A stretch of DNA of 64,000 bases from Colias croceus (taxonomy: Eukaryota > Arthropoda > Insecta > Lepidoptera > Pieridae): NCBI RefSeq assembly GCF_905220415.1, contig NC_059558.1, forward strand, positions 880,501 through 944,500, written 5' to 3'. The notes beneath the pieces were generated by a model. It searched no databases, was not told where the DNA came from, and saw nothing but the letters and a program-made list of their open reading frames with translations. Shown here in pieces: positions 33,090-44,404 of this stretch. The translations under genes were made by a program, and so were the position numbers. Each line of letters opens with the position of its first letter. Within the stretch, counting starts at the first letter, position 1.

Positions 33090-36000
33090 ATGACGGTGAA
33101 AACAGAATCTAATGGACACACGTATTGGCAATGGATTTTTGGTATAATAGGTTAGTATTTATTTTAATTTTATTATAATATTATAGTACTTATTTAAAAA
33201 AAATATTTAAAACATAATAAAAAGATGACTGACATGATTACATTAATATCACCAGCTTTCTACCTCGTGATCGAATTTTTTGTATTCTTCAAAAAATTAT
33301 GTATCATTTATTATTTTTAAAATATAAAGGATCTCTAAAATATTAATAGTTATAAGTATAATTAAATAAATATCTCTTCTCTTTAAATATAGAGGTTCTT
33401 GTGTAACAATGTTAGTTACCTACCATCTTCCTCCGAAACGGTCGGACCGATTTTCGACCGACCAAAATGTATGCCTATTGGGTAGATGAAAATCGGCCAA
33501 CATCTATTTTTCATGTCCCTAAGTGATGGTATTAATAAGTTTATGAAAATACTAGGTATCTGCCCGCGCCCGCTTTGTCTAAAAAATAATAAATTATATA
33601 CTAAAATCTCCCTCTTGAATCACTCTATCTATTAAAAAACCCACATCAAAATCCGTTGCGTAGTTTTAAAGATTTAAGCATACACAGAGACATAGGGACA
33701 GAGAAAGAATTTTTTTTGTACTAGGTAGGTATTTAGTGATAAGTACAAGGTTTGCCGGGACAGCTATAAGTGTTTTTATATTTTTTATAAGGTAAAAACA
33801 ACACAAGTCGTAAGGGATATATGGACCAAATTTATTTTGACTTACAAAAAAATAAGGAATAAATTAAAAAAACGTGATCGTTTCTATTCTTTAAAAAAAT
33901 CTAATTTAGTAACCATTTGCAGAATCTCTAAAATACATATATAAATAATCATACTTTATATTCATAGTACAATCTCATGCTGAATAATATTATTATGCGC
34001 TGGTCGAATATACATGACATAATATACAGTGTGGAAATTTCCAATGGACCCTGGAAGTACCTACTTGAAATACTGGAGATAGCAAATTTTACTGAAAGGA
34101 AACATTCCTTTATTTTTAAAAATTAATATTATACATATATGCATTCAAAGATTTTCGAAAATTCACTTGCTTCGACCGGGAATCGAACTAACTAAAAAAT
34201 AAAAATTTGTTATTTCATTCTCCAAATCGACACAAAGATGATTTATTTATTCTTAACTAGCTCACCGCCCGCGGCTTCGCCCGCTTTGTCTAAAACCTAA
34301 TAAATTATATACTAAAACCTTCCTCTTGAATCACTTCTATTAAAAAAAACCGCAACAAAATCCGTTGCGTAGTTTTAAAGATTTAAGCATACAAAATATT
34401 TGCTCTTAGAAATGAAATATCGAACATTTCCATTTTCCATTGTATCGTCAACTACATGTAAATTGTAAACATATAGAACGTTACTAATTTTAATTCTTTT
34501 TATCAAATAAATTGTTCAGAATGAGACCGCTCTCATTAATTTATGTCGTTCTGATAACAAATAATAATTGGAAGTAAAACAAATTTTAATAAAATAAATT
34601 TTCCACACTGTATAAAATTCTCGCGTCAGAATGGTAGTACCATATTCCTCCGAAACGACTGGACCTATTCTTATGAAATTTTGTATGTCTGACAAGAGTA
34701 GGTAGCTAAGGCAGAATAACGTTTGCTGGGACAGCTAGTATATTTATACAGGGTGTCTCAAAAGAAAGTTTATATATTGTGGATGAATAAAAAAAAAAGT
34801 AAGCGGTGTATTGAAAAAATGTTTATTAATTATGAAAGTGCATAATATGGGAATTTATTTCTTAAAAATAATATCGTCCAAATGCAGTCCATTGCGTACA
34901 CGGCACTCATTTAATCGAACAGTAAAATTACAGTATTTATGACAGCTCGGCAGGTAGACACAGTGATGGCTGCAATTTCGTGCTGGATATTTTCTTTTAA
35001 ATGCTCTAGAGAAGTTGGTTTGTTGGCATACAATTTAGATTTAAGATAAAGAGAAGAAATTATCAAGAATAGAAATTAGCGAGGAATCATTGGCCCTTAC
35101 TTTTTCGAAGACGAAAGGAGGCGTGCAGTTACAGTAAAATTAGAGCGATGGTAGACGAGTTTTTAGTGCCTGCACTGCAAAACTTTCCTGGCTATAACCA
35201 GAGAACATGGTTGCAGCAAGACGGAGCTACATCACACACATCCAATATGTCTTTACCTCGAATTCATGAAATTTTTCCGGGAAAATTGATCTCTAGGAGA
35301 GGTGATATAAATTGGCCTCCACGCAGCCCTGATTTAACTCCCATGGACTTTTTCTTGTGGGGGTATCTTAAATCTAAAGTGTATGCCAAAAAAACAACTT
35401 CTCTAGTGAATTTAAAAGAAAATATCCGACACGAAATGGCAGCCATCACTGTATCTACCTGCCGAGCTGTCATAAATAATTTTAGTGTTCGATTAAATGA
35501 GTGCCGTGAACGCAATGGACTGCATTTGGACGATATTATTTTTAAGAAATAAATTCCCATATTATGCACTTTAATAATTAATAAACACTTTTTCAATACA
35601 CCGCTTACTTTTTTTTTATTCATCCACAAAATATAAACTTTCTTTTGAGACACCCTGTAGCTCCTTTTCTTAATTATAAGGCACATGATAGTGTAGTTAT
35701 ATTTAGTTTTAGTTTTATTTATATTTTATTTTAGTAAAAGCGGTATACAACATTTATTGCATTGTTTAAATGGGACTTTTAGAGGCTATTGATATTAAAC
35801 CAAAGGTACATTTGAAACATTATTGTCGAATAAAAAAAAATAATAGCATTCATCTGAAAATGTCTTAAAAGTTTCCTAAATCGTAATCACGCAATAATCA
35901 AAATCAATGCACTTGTGTGGGTGCGCGCATCGCCAAATTTATGTGTGTGCTAACTCTGAATTGTGCTTTTGTAATGTCCACACGTTCGCTTTTTAGTGGC

Positions 36001-39000
36001 GGACAGGAATGAAATCTAATTTAAAAAAAAACGTTTTTTTTTTCATTAGATCGAAAATGTTATCGATTCTGAACCATTTCTGAAAATTTGGCCGGTCATT
36101 GAAAACTAACCCTGTATGTAAGTTTAATAAGGTAATTGACGCACACAAGTGCATTGATTTTGATTATTGCGTGATTACGATTTAGGAAACTTTTAAGACA
36201 TTTTCAGATGAATGCTATTATTTTATTTTTTTTATTCGACAATAATATTTCAAATGTACCTTTGGTTTAATATCTAGATCTTAATTTTAAAATTTGGCTG
36301 GTCATTGAAAACTAACCCTGTATAATATCGTTTGCAATAGGATAGCCTCTAAAAGTCCCATATAAACAATGCAATAAATGTTGTATACCGCTTTTACTAA
36401 ATTAAATATAAATAAAACTAAAACTAAATATTAGAGACAGCGGCAGCGATTTCGTTTTATACCATGAATATGAATGAATTGTGAAATATTAATTATAATA
36501 ATGTGAATGAATAACAAATGAATTGATTTTAATAAAATAAAATTAAGAAGACATAACTAAGTAATATAAAATGTATATCTAATGAAAAATGTTTTAATTA
36601 ATTTGCATGCCGTTGAATAACGGCTAAACATGCTGAAATAATGTAAGTATGTATCTTATTATTAACACCTATGTATACCATGTTAACTTGCAAATAAACG
36701 ATTTATTTATTTATTATTTATTTACAACCGTGAGGAGGCTCCCTAAATTTTATGTGAATTTGCATTAATATTCTGAAACAGTTACACATACAATCAAAAT
36801 GGAACTTTAGTTTATGATTTATTGGGTCTTTTTCTTTTCATGTAAAGACAGTTACGTAATTGTAACATTTTCGTTCGATTCATTTTTTATTAAAAAAATT
36901 ATGCCTTTTTTAAGGATTATTACATTTTTTAAGATTTACTTGAACTTTATGCCTAAATTAAATGTTAACAGTAAGAAAATAGAGTTTACTATCCAATCCC
37001 AAGATATTTTTTTTCCAGATCAATTATTACTTTATCTATAAACGAAATGAGAATTGAGACTTACGAGATTTAGTTTCGAGCTCGAATGCGATCAAAGAGC
37101 GCACGCGATATTCAACTTTATTACGTCTTGGTTAGCTTCTAGCATCGTAGCGGTCTAACCGGTATCTCAGTGCCAGAAATTATTTTAGAGTGCCTGGTAT
37201 AATAACTCTTTTTCAAATTTCGTTATAATTCATATTTTTTAACGTTCCTACAATACCACACGTTTTGGCTTGAACGCCTTTAAAAGTTATTAAATAGAGA
37301 TTATATGAACTATATAAATAACTAGTGGTCCGCCCCGGCTTCGCCCGTGGTACCTACATGTCTCTATCCTATCTCTCAAGTTAGATCGAACTGCACATGG
37401 TGTGCGAATTTTATTATAATCAGTTAAGTGGTTTAGGAGTCCATTGAGGACAAACATTGTGACACGAGATTTATATATATTAGAGATATGTAGTTTAAGT
37501 TACTGCTTTTAAATGAACATTTTTTACAAATTTAACAAAATAACTAATATAATTTTATAGTAATTTTGTTAGATGCAATGTATTTAATTAAAACCGTGGT
37601 ATATAGGCGAAATCTAATGACTAAAGGCTTTGCCACATAGAACGCGTACATAGGGCGCGTCCAAGCGCTAAAGTACGCCGCACTATGACGTTGACTAGTG
37701 TTGTACTATGGGGTAAGAACGACGATACTCGACGACGACGACGTACGACGATGCTCTGACGCGCTAAGTACTTTACATCTTAGGGTCATAGCGCCGCGTA
37801 GCCGTAAAACCATACAAACCGAACAAACCATACAAACCATACAAACCGTAAAACCGCGTACGAAGCCATAAAAGGTCTAGTGGGCCCTCTGGGCAGCGTT
37901 GGCCCATCAAATGATCGTTCATATTTGCCGATTATGAATAAATATCTACAATGACTGCCAATCACAGACATTTAGGCTTTCTACACTATCGTGATTGCCT
38001 CTACTCGCCCAATGTTGCCCATTGTGTATTGGCCCCATAAATCCCATAAGACATAAAGACACGCACAAAGGTCACAAATTTTACTGCCATTCATTTCATG
38101 GGTGTCCGGAATAATACGTAAAGATGGGAAAGGCGATATGTCATCGTAATTTAAGTTTATGTATAATACTAGATTTCCGCCCGCGGCTTCGCCCGCGTTT
38201 GCAAAGGAAAACCCGCATAGTTCCCGTTCCCGAGGGATTTCCGGGATAAAAATTATCCTATGTGTTAATCCAAGTTACCCTCTATATGTGTGCTAAATTT
38301 CATTGTAATCGGTTAAGTAGTTTTTACGTGAAAGAGTAACAAACATCCATACATCCATACATCCATACAAACTTTCGCCTCTATAATATATATATTAGAA
38401 TTAGAATATATTAGATATTAGATTTTGTTATTATGTTCCAAATAAAGAAATTTTGAATTATTCTATCGCTGAAGTACTTACTCCATCGCTGTATGGCATG
38501 TCCGATTACGATTTAGATATTACAATTATGTTTTCTGTTTTCCTTGTAAAATAATCATTTTACAAGAAAAACAGATTGTAATTGTGTAATTGATTGTATA
38601 TAATACAAGATTTTCCTGTAATGGTGAATAATCTGGTAGGGCGTGATCGGAAGGGGGAGGGGACAAGATACATAGCTATTAATTTATCCATAGCCTAAAT
38701 TGAATTGCTATTTATCGATAAAAATGATGGACATAACTTTACCGTGCGAATTTGTAAAAATAATCAGTACGCTGACATAGACGTGCGCGCACGACGGAGT
38801 ACTGCCGAGTACAGTGTGAATAAAATTCCTAAAACTTAAGAAATTTCTAAAGAATACAATTAATTCCATCATGAGGCGAGATTCGAATGCATGTCTTCTT
38901 GCCATGAACCTTTTTTTTTAAAGTGGGGAAATCTTGCATAGATACCCACAGCCCCCGGGGAAGGAGCCGTGGGTTATGTCGGATTTTTACCGACTAAAAC

Positions 39001-41940
39001 CCCACTGTGTTCCGTCGAGCCGCTTTTTAATGATGCAGATGGGGCCGCGGGTATTGGTTGTTTCCATGAACCTAAAACTTTTCAATCTTCAGCCAACATG
39101 GGATTCCTGGTCTTCGGCCTGGAAGCAGCCTGGATATCTCCCACTACGAAAAAGCTGCAAGCTGCTGACTCTCCTCTAGGTGCTCCATTAACAAACCAGG
39201 AAATATCCTTAATGGCCAGCATCAACTGCTTCTCAGCAGCTCTGGTTGTACCTATATATGCCATAATAGCTGATAGATTTGGCAGGAAATGGGCCGTCTT
39301 ATTCTCTACTATTCCAGCTTTTGTAAGTATAATTAATCCATACTAATATTATAAATGCGAAAGTAACTCTGTCTGTTACTCAATCACGCCTAAACTACTG
39401 AATCAATTTTCATGAAATTTGGTATGGAGATATTTTGATACCCGAGAAAGGACATAGCCTACTTTTTATCCTGGAAAAATGACGCAATCCCGGAAATCCC
39501 ACGGGAACGGGAACTATGCGGGTTTTTCTTTGACTGCGCGGGCGAAGCCGCGGGCGGAAACCTAGTAATTAATAAAGCATGCTACCTCTTGAATTGTGTT
39601 ATGCTTGTCAATGCCATATAATTAACTATGAAAACATTTTTACTTTTAATTATTAGATCCTTCCAAAACTTAGTTTATCATTAAAGTAACGTTACAAATT
39701 TTTACAGCATCCCTTTATGTTTTGTTCAAAGATCGAATAGTATATAATATGTATTAGGAAAATAATGACTTCTAAATCTTTTTCAGCTATCAATCATTCT
39801 CCGGCTAACGGTACCAAATGTAATAGCTCTTATCATAGCAAGAGCAGCTGCTGGGATATCATCGTCTGGTACATTCGCTATCACGCCAATCTACATTCGC
39901 GAACTAAGCCAGAACAATCTTATAGGCGTCCTAGGATCCATATCAGTCCTGCTGCAGAACCTAGGTTTCCTGATAATGTACTTAATCGGCGCATACTTTG
40001 ATTACTTCACAGTTTTGTGGATATTTTTAGCATTCCCTTTAGCTATGGGAGTGTTAATGTTAAAGGCCCCTGAATCACCTGCCTTTTTGGTTAAGCGTGG
40101 GAAAATAGATGTGAGTAAATAGTTCGTTTCATATTGCATAATAAAAATGGACAAATTAATAATTTCCCAACGAGTAACAAATGTTATTTTACAGGAAGCC
40201 TACACGGCAATTGCCTTTCTAAGAGGTCTTAAAATTGATGATAAAGAAATTAAAACTGAGATAGAATACATGCAAAAACAAGAGGAAACGTTTAAAAATC
40301 TTCCCAAGGTTGACTTGAAAGCTATATGTAAGTAACGAGTGATGGAAAGATAGAGAGAGTAAACAGCACGGTAATGTCGGTAATACTAGAATAAATTGTG
40401 TAATAAATATTTTATTTTTCAGTTAAAGATAAAGCTTGGCGTCACGGCTTACTTTTAATGTTCTCTATCTTTACAATCTACGCGTGGAATGGTGCATTTG
40501 CAACAATAACCTATGCCTCCGCTATATTGGAGTCGACGGGAAGTAATTTGGGAATCAGTCCAGAAATGCAAACATTGAGTTTTCCAATCGTCATGATTGT
40601 TGCTTCGCTTGTATTTACAAGCATTGCGGAGAGGTTTAATCGAAAGGTATTTTTGCCTTTATAACTACTTAAAACAAATAATGAATAGTACATTTTACTG
40701 AACTCCTATTTTTCAATTTCATTCTACATCCATACATGCTCTTTTTTCTAAATTTGGACTACACAGTATAACAATTAATACAATCTTAAATACTTGTTAC
40801 GGTTGCATGAATTTGTATAATATGGGTAATTTAGTGATAGATTTTTTGCTTATCAATGAATAAAATCCTACTAATTTTATAAATGCCAAAGTTTGTGAGG
40901 ATGTGTGTGTGTTTGTTACTCTTTCACGGAAATTCTACTGAACTGATTACAATGAAATTTAGCACATATATAGAGGGTAACTTGGATTAACACATAAAAT
41001 AGGTTTTATCCCGGAAATCCCACGCAAACGGGAACTATGCGGGTTATCTTTTGAGAACGCGGGCGAAGCCGCGGGCGGAAATCTAGTAGAAGATAATAAC
41101 GACAAACTTCCCTTTCAGCCTCTCCTGATAGTATCATTCCTCATATCAGCGATCGCTCTCGTATGTTTGGGAATAGCAATGCGTATGCAGTCCTACGGCT
41201 ATACAATCCCTAACTGGTTACCAGTCACTTGCTTGATGATCGTAGTAGCATTCTACGCTGGAGGAGTCAGGACGTTACCGTTTATTATACTTACGGAAAT
41301 GTTTAATTTCCAGGTAAGTTTAATAGCTTTACTTCATCCAGAGATTGTACTTTTTTTGTGTAATGTCTCTCGATGTTAGCCAGAAGGGCTTCTACATCTT
41401 AACGTGGATGCGTGGGTGAACTGAAGGTTCATCCTGGATAGATTGTGCTATCAGTAGTTTATATTTGTTTTAAAAACTTTGAGATAGAGACTTTTTCATG
41501 AAATTATATGTGTCCACGTAAGGAACTATATATACCAATACATATATCTTTTACGTTTCAAAATCTGTGATTTTAAAATCAATTTATAATTATAGAGATA
41601 CTAAAATTGGGTCTCCTGATAATTCAGTTTCATAAACAAGACTTTTTTATTTTAATTCATATATCCTTAATCCTATATTCGGTAAGGAATCTAGATTGTA
41701 TTCTGTTTTCAGGCTCGGGCCAAAGTGATGGGCTGCATAAGCACCTACGCATGGTTGACTACAACCAGCCAACTTTTTGCGTATACACCCCTTACGGATG
41801 CTTTTGGAATATACACAACGTTCATAATCTACGGCTTCCTGAATCTTGTTGGCGCTTTATTCACATCAATTCTTCCCGAAACGAGAGGAAAGACTGATGA
41901 AATTATAAGAGACGAACTGGCGAATGGGAAAAAGAAATAA
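33090..41940 (+). CDS. Tret1-like: Tret1-like sugar transporter D
   Basis: Complete seven-exon gene. Exons are 33090-33150, 39093-39322, 39787-40110, 40195-40327, 40423-40646, 41119-41313 and 41713-41940 (stop TAA), joining to 464 residues. Predicted MFS sugar porter in the plasma membrane: ADRFGRKW at residues 80-87, YIRELS near 133-138, PESPAFL at 192-198 and PETRGKT at 444-450. The second loop motif is degenerate (AERFNRK). It is the most divergent of the four and the only one on the plus strand, head to head with copy C. Intron 1 is 5.9 kb and full of transposons; introns 2 and 5 each hold a Helitron within 35 bp of a splice site. Confidence 0.93.
33151..34748. other. Start of transporter D intron 1: repeat fragments
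   Basis: Holds a SINE fragment (33262-33290, CTCGTGATCGAATTTTTT as at 59870 and 60180) and two fragments of a Helitron-like family (about 33555-33720 and 34257-34397: CCCGCTTTGTCTAAAA, TCCGTTGCGTAGTTTTAAAG). Otherwise AT-rich with no coding signal. Confidence 0.5.
34749..35657 (+). mobile_element. Rearranged Tc1/mariner-type transposon with about 300-bp inverted arms
   Basis: Ends CAGGGTGTCTCAAAAGAAAG and its reverse complement, flanked by TA (34747-34748 and 35658-35659). The left 300 bp (34749 to about 35046) is an inverted copy of the right end (35360-35657), including the 3' part of the transposase ORF. The N-terminal half of the transposase is absent, so the element is dead but mobilisable in principle. 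Confidence 0.82.
35060..35552 (+). pseudogene. Tc1/mariner-type transposase, C-terminal part
   Basis: 35148-35552 encodes 134 residues with LQQDGATSHTS and WPPRSPDLTPMDFFLWG, the last two acidic positions of a DDE/D catalytic triad, 36 residues apart. A GPYFFEDERRRAVTV segment upstream (about 35095-35140) is in another frame, so a frameshift separates them, and the first catalytic Asp is missing. Confidence 0.8.
35699..36431. mobile_element. 733-bp palindromic element
   Basis: Outer arms pair ATATTTAGTTTTAGTTTTAT with the reverse complement ending at 36431, through GTAAAAGCGGTATACAACAT and GGGACTTTTAGAGGCTAT. Inner arms pair GCATTCATCTGAAAATGTC and TAATCACGCAATAATCAAAA with their complements at about 36120-36220. 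A third TIR-like motif, ACAGGGTTAGTTTTCAATGA, occurs twice inverted inside (about 36100 and 36310). It begins 40 bp after the mariner-type element. Confidence 0.65.
37322..37494 (-). mobile_element. Helitron-like element (CGTGTCACA family)
   Basis: CTAG 37322-37325 and CCGCCCCGGCTTCGCCCG; the body matches 55808-56149 and 60832-60998 (GGATCGAACTGCACATGGTG-like, GTGACACGAGATTTATATAT). Confidence 0.7.
37873..38035 (-). mobile_element. MITE (CAGCGTTGGCCCA family)
   Basis: Matches 43798-43973 inverted, sharing GGCAGCGTTGGCCCAT, GATTGCCTCTACTCGCCCAA and a GGGGCC-type end. Confidence 0.55.
38169..38398 (-). mobile_element. Helitron-like element
   Basis: CTAG 38169-38172, hairpin CCCGCGGCTTCGCCCGCG, GGATTTCCGGGATAAA body and a CATCCATA microsatellite near its 5' end. 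Confidence 0.75.
38911..39063 (-). mobile_element. Short retroposon with 9-bp target duplication
   Basis: Flanked by CCATGAACC at 38902-38910 and 39064-39072. The plus strand starts with a T run, so it is a poly(A)-tailed insert on the minus strand. It ends 29 bp before exon 2 of transporter D. Source family unknown. Confidence 0.65.
39337..39565 (+). mobile_element. Helitron-like element, near-complete copy
   Basis: TCCATACTAATATTATAAAT start after A, hairpin GCGGGCGAAGCCGCGGGC, CTAG end before T. It lies 15 bp after the exon 2 donor of transporter D. Confidence 0.82.
40866..41086 (+). mobile_element. Helitron-like element
   Basis: TCCTACTAATTTTATAAATG start, AAGTTTGTGAGGATGTGTG body and hairpin plus CTAG. 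It ends 32 bp before exon 6 of transporter D. Confidence 0.8.
41346..41440 (-). mobile_element. Fragment of a short retroposon
   Basis: Shares GTTAGCCAGAAGGGCT and GGTGAACTG.AGGTTCA.CCTGG with the 194-bp insert at 48061-48254. Lies in intron 6 of transporter D. Confidence 0.55.
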
Positions 41941-43034
41941 TGGAAAAGAAACTTAATTGTTGTGTTGGGGTATTTTTCATTAGTGCAAAGAGAAGTTATT
42001 TCAAGATAATTGGTCTGTTTGTGAGATGGTATGGATCGTTAGGAGATTTTATGCTTAAAAATAGGCCCTTGTTGGCACGTTGAAGAAAGACAAAATGTAA
42101 ATAGGTTTTTTGTATTTACTTAACTGTTAACTAGAGATTATCCTCCTTAGATGCTACGCTTACGCTAAAGGTATCATGTGCCGAGGTATTTCCATGATAT
42201 ACATATCTTATCCATAACTCAAAAGAGCTTACATAATTAGGTATTTATGTACCTATACCTCTACAGGGCGTCCCACTATTTTAATACTAAGCGCGAAGGG
42301 ACTTGTAGTTTTGCATACACTGATCACGTAAAAAATGCTTAAACAACAAAATTATGTTAAACATTTTTTGATAAATTTTTCCTGAAAATCCATGTTTTCT
42401 TCTCTAGCTTCACGCAGTCAGCATATACCGCTTCGTTATAAATGTGAGTGTTATGTCTATGAAAACCTAATCTTAAACAGTATAAGTTATAGCTCACGTG
42501 CTGGTGTCAAAGTTGGGCGGGTTGCTTGTTATGGGTGCACACATAGAGTTTTAAGAATTATTCATCTATTTGAAAAAAAATGCATCTGGAATTTTATAAG
42601 TATTTTTTACGAACTCAGCAAGGTATGCAAAACTTTAACCTCCTTTGAGCTTAGTATACCAACAGTAGGACACACTGTGTAGAATTAAGTATTCTTTACA
42701 GAAGTATTGTTTATCTTAATTTTGAAACATGCATTTCGTTGAAGACAAAGTAATGATACATGCTGCTCAAAAATCAATATAGACTTATCAGTACTTACGT
42801 ATTTGGTTCGTGGATTTACTTATTTTATTAGTTAGATAATATTTAACAAAACTCCAGTGACACTAAAATAATTACCGTTATCATTGTTTAAAGTTTTAAT
42901 TAATAAAGTGTCAACATCATTGTTTTATGACATACGTGATAATTAGGTAAATGAGTTGTTTGCTTGCAGGAATAAAATTGAATTATTATAAATAATGAAT
43001 GAAATTTCATTTTATTTAATGTTTTACCACCTGA
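41941..43034. other. Intergenic 3' of transporter D
   Basis: Holds a mariner-like MITE (42264-42677). The rest is AT-rich with no coding signal; no convincing poly(A) signal for D was fixed. Confidence 0.4.
42264..42677. mobile_element. 414-bp MITE, mariner-like
   Basis: Imperfect inverted ends of about 50 bp: CAGGGCGTCCCACTATT and, inverted, CAGTGTGTCCTACTGTT; both continue into ATACTAAGC and end near TTTTGCATAC. TA precedes the left end. Confidence 0.6.
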
Positions 43035-43049
43035 TATTGTTATGTGATT

Positions 43050-43727
43050 TAGAAATTAAAGACTTTTTAACGGATTTTAAACGCGATTTATTCATTCTAT
43101 TATTTTCCCGACGTTTCGAACACTTTACAGCGAGCGTGGTCACGGGGAGACTGAGATGTTGTACGTCTTGATGGTCATTCAAAAATTGTTATTTGTGAAC
43201 TACCTCCACCTATTCCTCCGTAGTTGGTATCTGGAGTATTTTTCCGGATGTTGGCAGTATTGGCTGATCGTGTCTTCTAGTCTTTTGGTACGTTTGACAT
43301 GGGATTTTAAATTCTTAATAACAGGATCCCAGGTGTTAGAAAGTTTCAAACCATCTTCTCTATTGAAATTTGGATGTTTTTTAATTTCAATAGCCTCGCG
43401 CACAAGTCTTGGAAAAAATTTATTTTCTCTGGCAAGGATTTGTGGTTGGTCAAATCTTATGAAGTGGTTGTTGTCCAGTGTGTGTTCACATACCGCAGAC
43501 TTCTTGTGACGCCGATGCTTGATATCCGCAATGTGCTCCTTCAGTCGGTTAGCAATGCTTCTTTTTGTTTGGCCGATGTATGAGAGTCTCCCCGTGACCA
43601 CGCTCGCTGTAAAGTGTTCGAAACGTCGGGAAAATAATAGAATGAATAAATCGCGTTTAAAATCCGTTAAAAAGTCTTTAATTTCTAAATGTATAATACT
43701 CGCGTAAAATCAAACCCTAGAAAATAC
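43050..43727 (-). mobile_element. Penelope-like element fragment with inverted terminal repeats and 15-bp target duplication
   Basis: Target duplication TATTGTTATGTGATT at 43035-43049 and 43728-43742. Inside are inverted repeats of about 100 bp (43047-43147 and 43588-43690) sharing TTTCCCGACGTTTCGAACAC. They flank a GIY-YIG endonuclease coding segment. Inverted terminal arrangements are characteristic of Penelope-like elements. The reverse transcriptase is missing (5' truncated). Confidence 0.82.
43200..43601 (-). pseudogene. GIY-YIG endonuclease domain of a Penelope-like element
   Basis: 133 open codons with the SYIGQTKRSI signature, then NRLKEHIADIKHRR, CEHTLDNNH and a conserved Glu region (REAIEIKKHP), all expected of the PLE C-terminal nuclease. 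The upstream RT domain is absent, so the ATG here is not the natural start. Confidence 0.8.
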
Positions 43728-43797
43728 TATTGTTATGTGATTGTTAATTGTATCTTTACTTAAATTGTAATTTATAAAATTGTATCTTAAGCCTAAT

Positions 43798-43973
43798 GGG
43801 ATCTCTTCACAATGAGCAGCGTTGGGCGAATAGAGGCAATCGCGATAATGTAGACGTAGAGAGCCTATGTCTGTGATCGGCCGTCATTGTTGATGTTTAT
43901 CATAATCGCCGTGATGGCAGCAAACATCAACGATTATTTTTTGGGCCAACGCTGGCCATTGTAAAGAGGCCTC
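43798..43973 (+). mobile_element. MITE (CAGCGTTGGCCCA family)
   Basis: Imperfect inverted ends of about 30 bp, GGGATCTCTTCACAATGAG and, inverted, GAGGCCTCTTTACAATGG. Same family as 37873-38035. Confidence 0.6.
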
Positions 43974-44261
43974 ATACATTTTTTTAGCCAATTGTTGAGC
44001 ACAAGTACTGTGTAGGCTAAAGGACCTGTGTGCATTGAGGCCTATCGACCAAGTAAATGGCATAACACAACTGTTATGCCATTTACTTGGTCGATTTTGA
44101 TTTTTATGTTATCTAGTCTATAATAAAATAGCAATAAAAATGCAATATTATCAAAATAAACTATATTTAGTACAAAAATAAAAAATCCTTTCATTTCTAT
44201 CTAACTAATAATTTACAATTTTCATAAAATTATTTAACTTATATAAGAAGAATTGATAATA

Positions 44262-44267
44262 TTTATT
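44262..44267 (-). terminator. Putative poly(A) signal of the protease homologue
   Basis: AATAAA on the minus strand about 140 nt after the stop codon. Not experimentally supported. Confidence 0.4.
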
Positions 44268-44404
44268 TTAAAAGAGACGAGGTTCTATTGTTTTCTTTTT
44301 TTTCCCTTCTGTTTTGAGCAAGCAACCGGGTTTTTGAAATAAAGAGATTTGATAATACAGTGCCTACTATAATAAATTTCTCCATGTATAAAACACCAAT
44401 AGAA

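Larger units (their letters stand above)
36432..38168. other. Middle of transporter D intron 1
   Basis: AT-rich with repeat pieces: a retroposon-like tail (TTGCAAATAAACGATTTATT, about 36690), a Helitron-like element (37322-37494), a CGACGA simple-sequence patch (about 37715-37750) and a MITE (37873-38035). Small open frames show no domain. Confidence 0.4.

Noticed and set aside
38969..39346. 125-codon ORF reading into transporter D exon 2
   Set aside because: Its first 40 codons come from a retroposon and intron; homology to A, B and C begins at the acceptor at 39091-39092.
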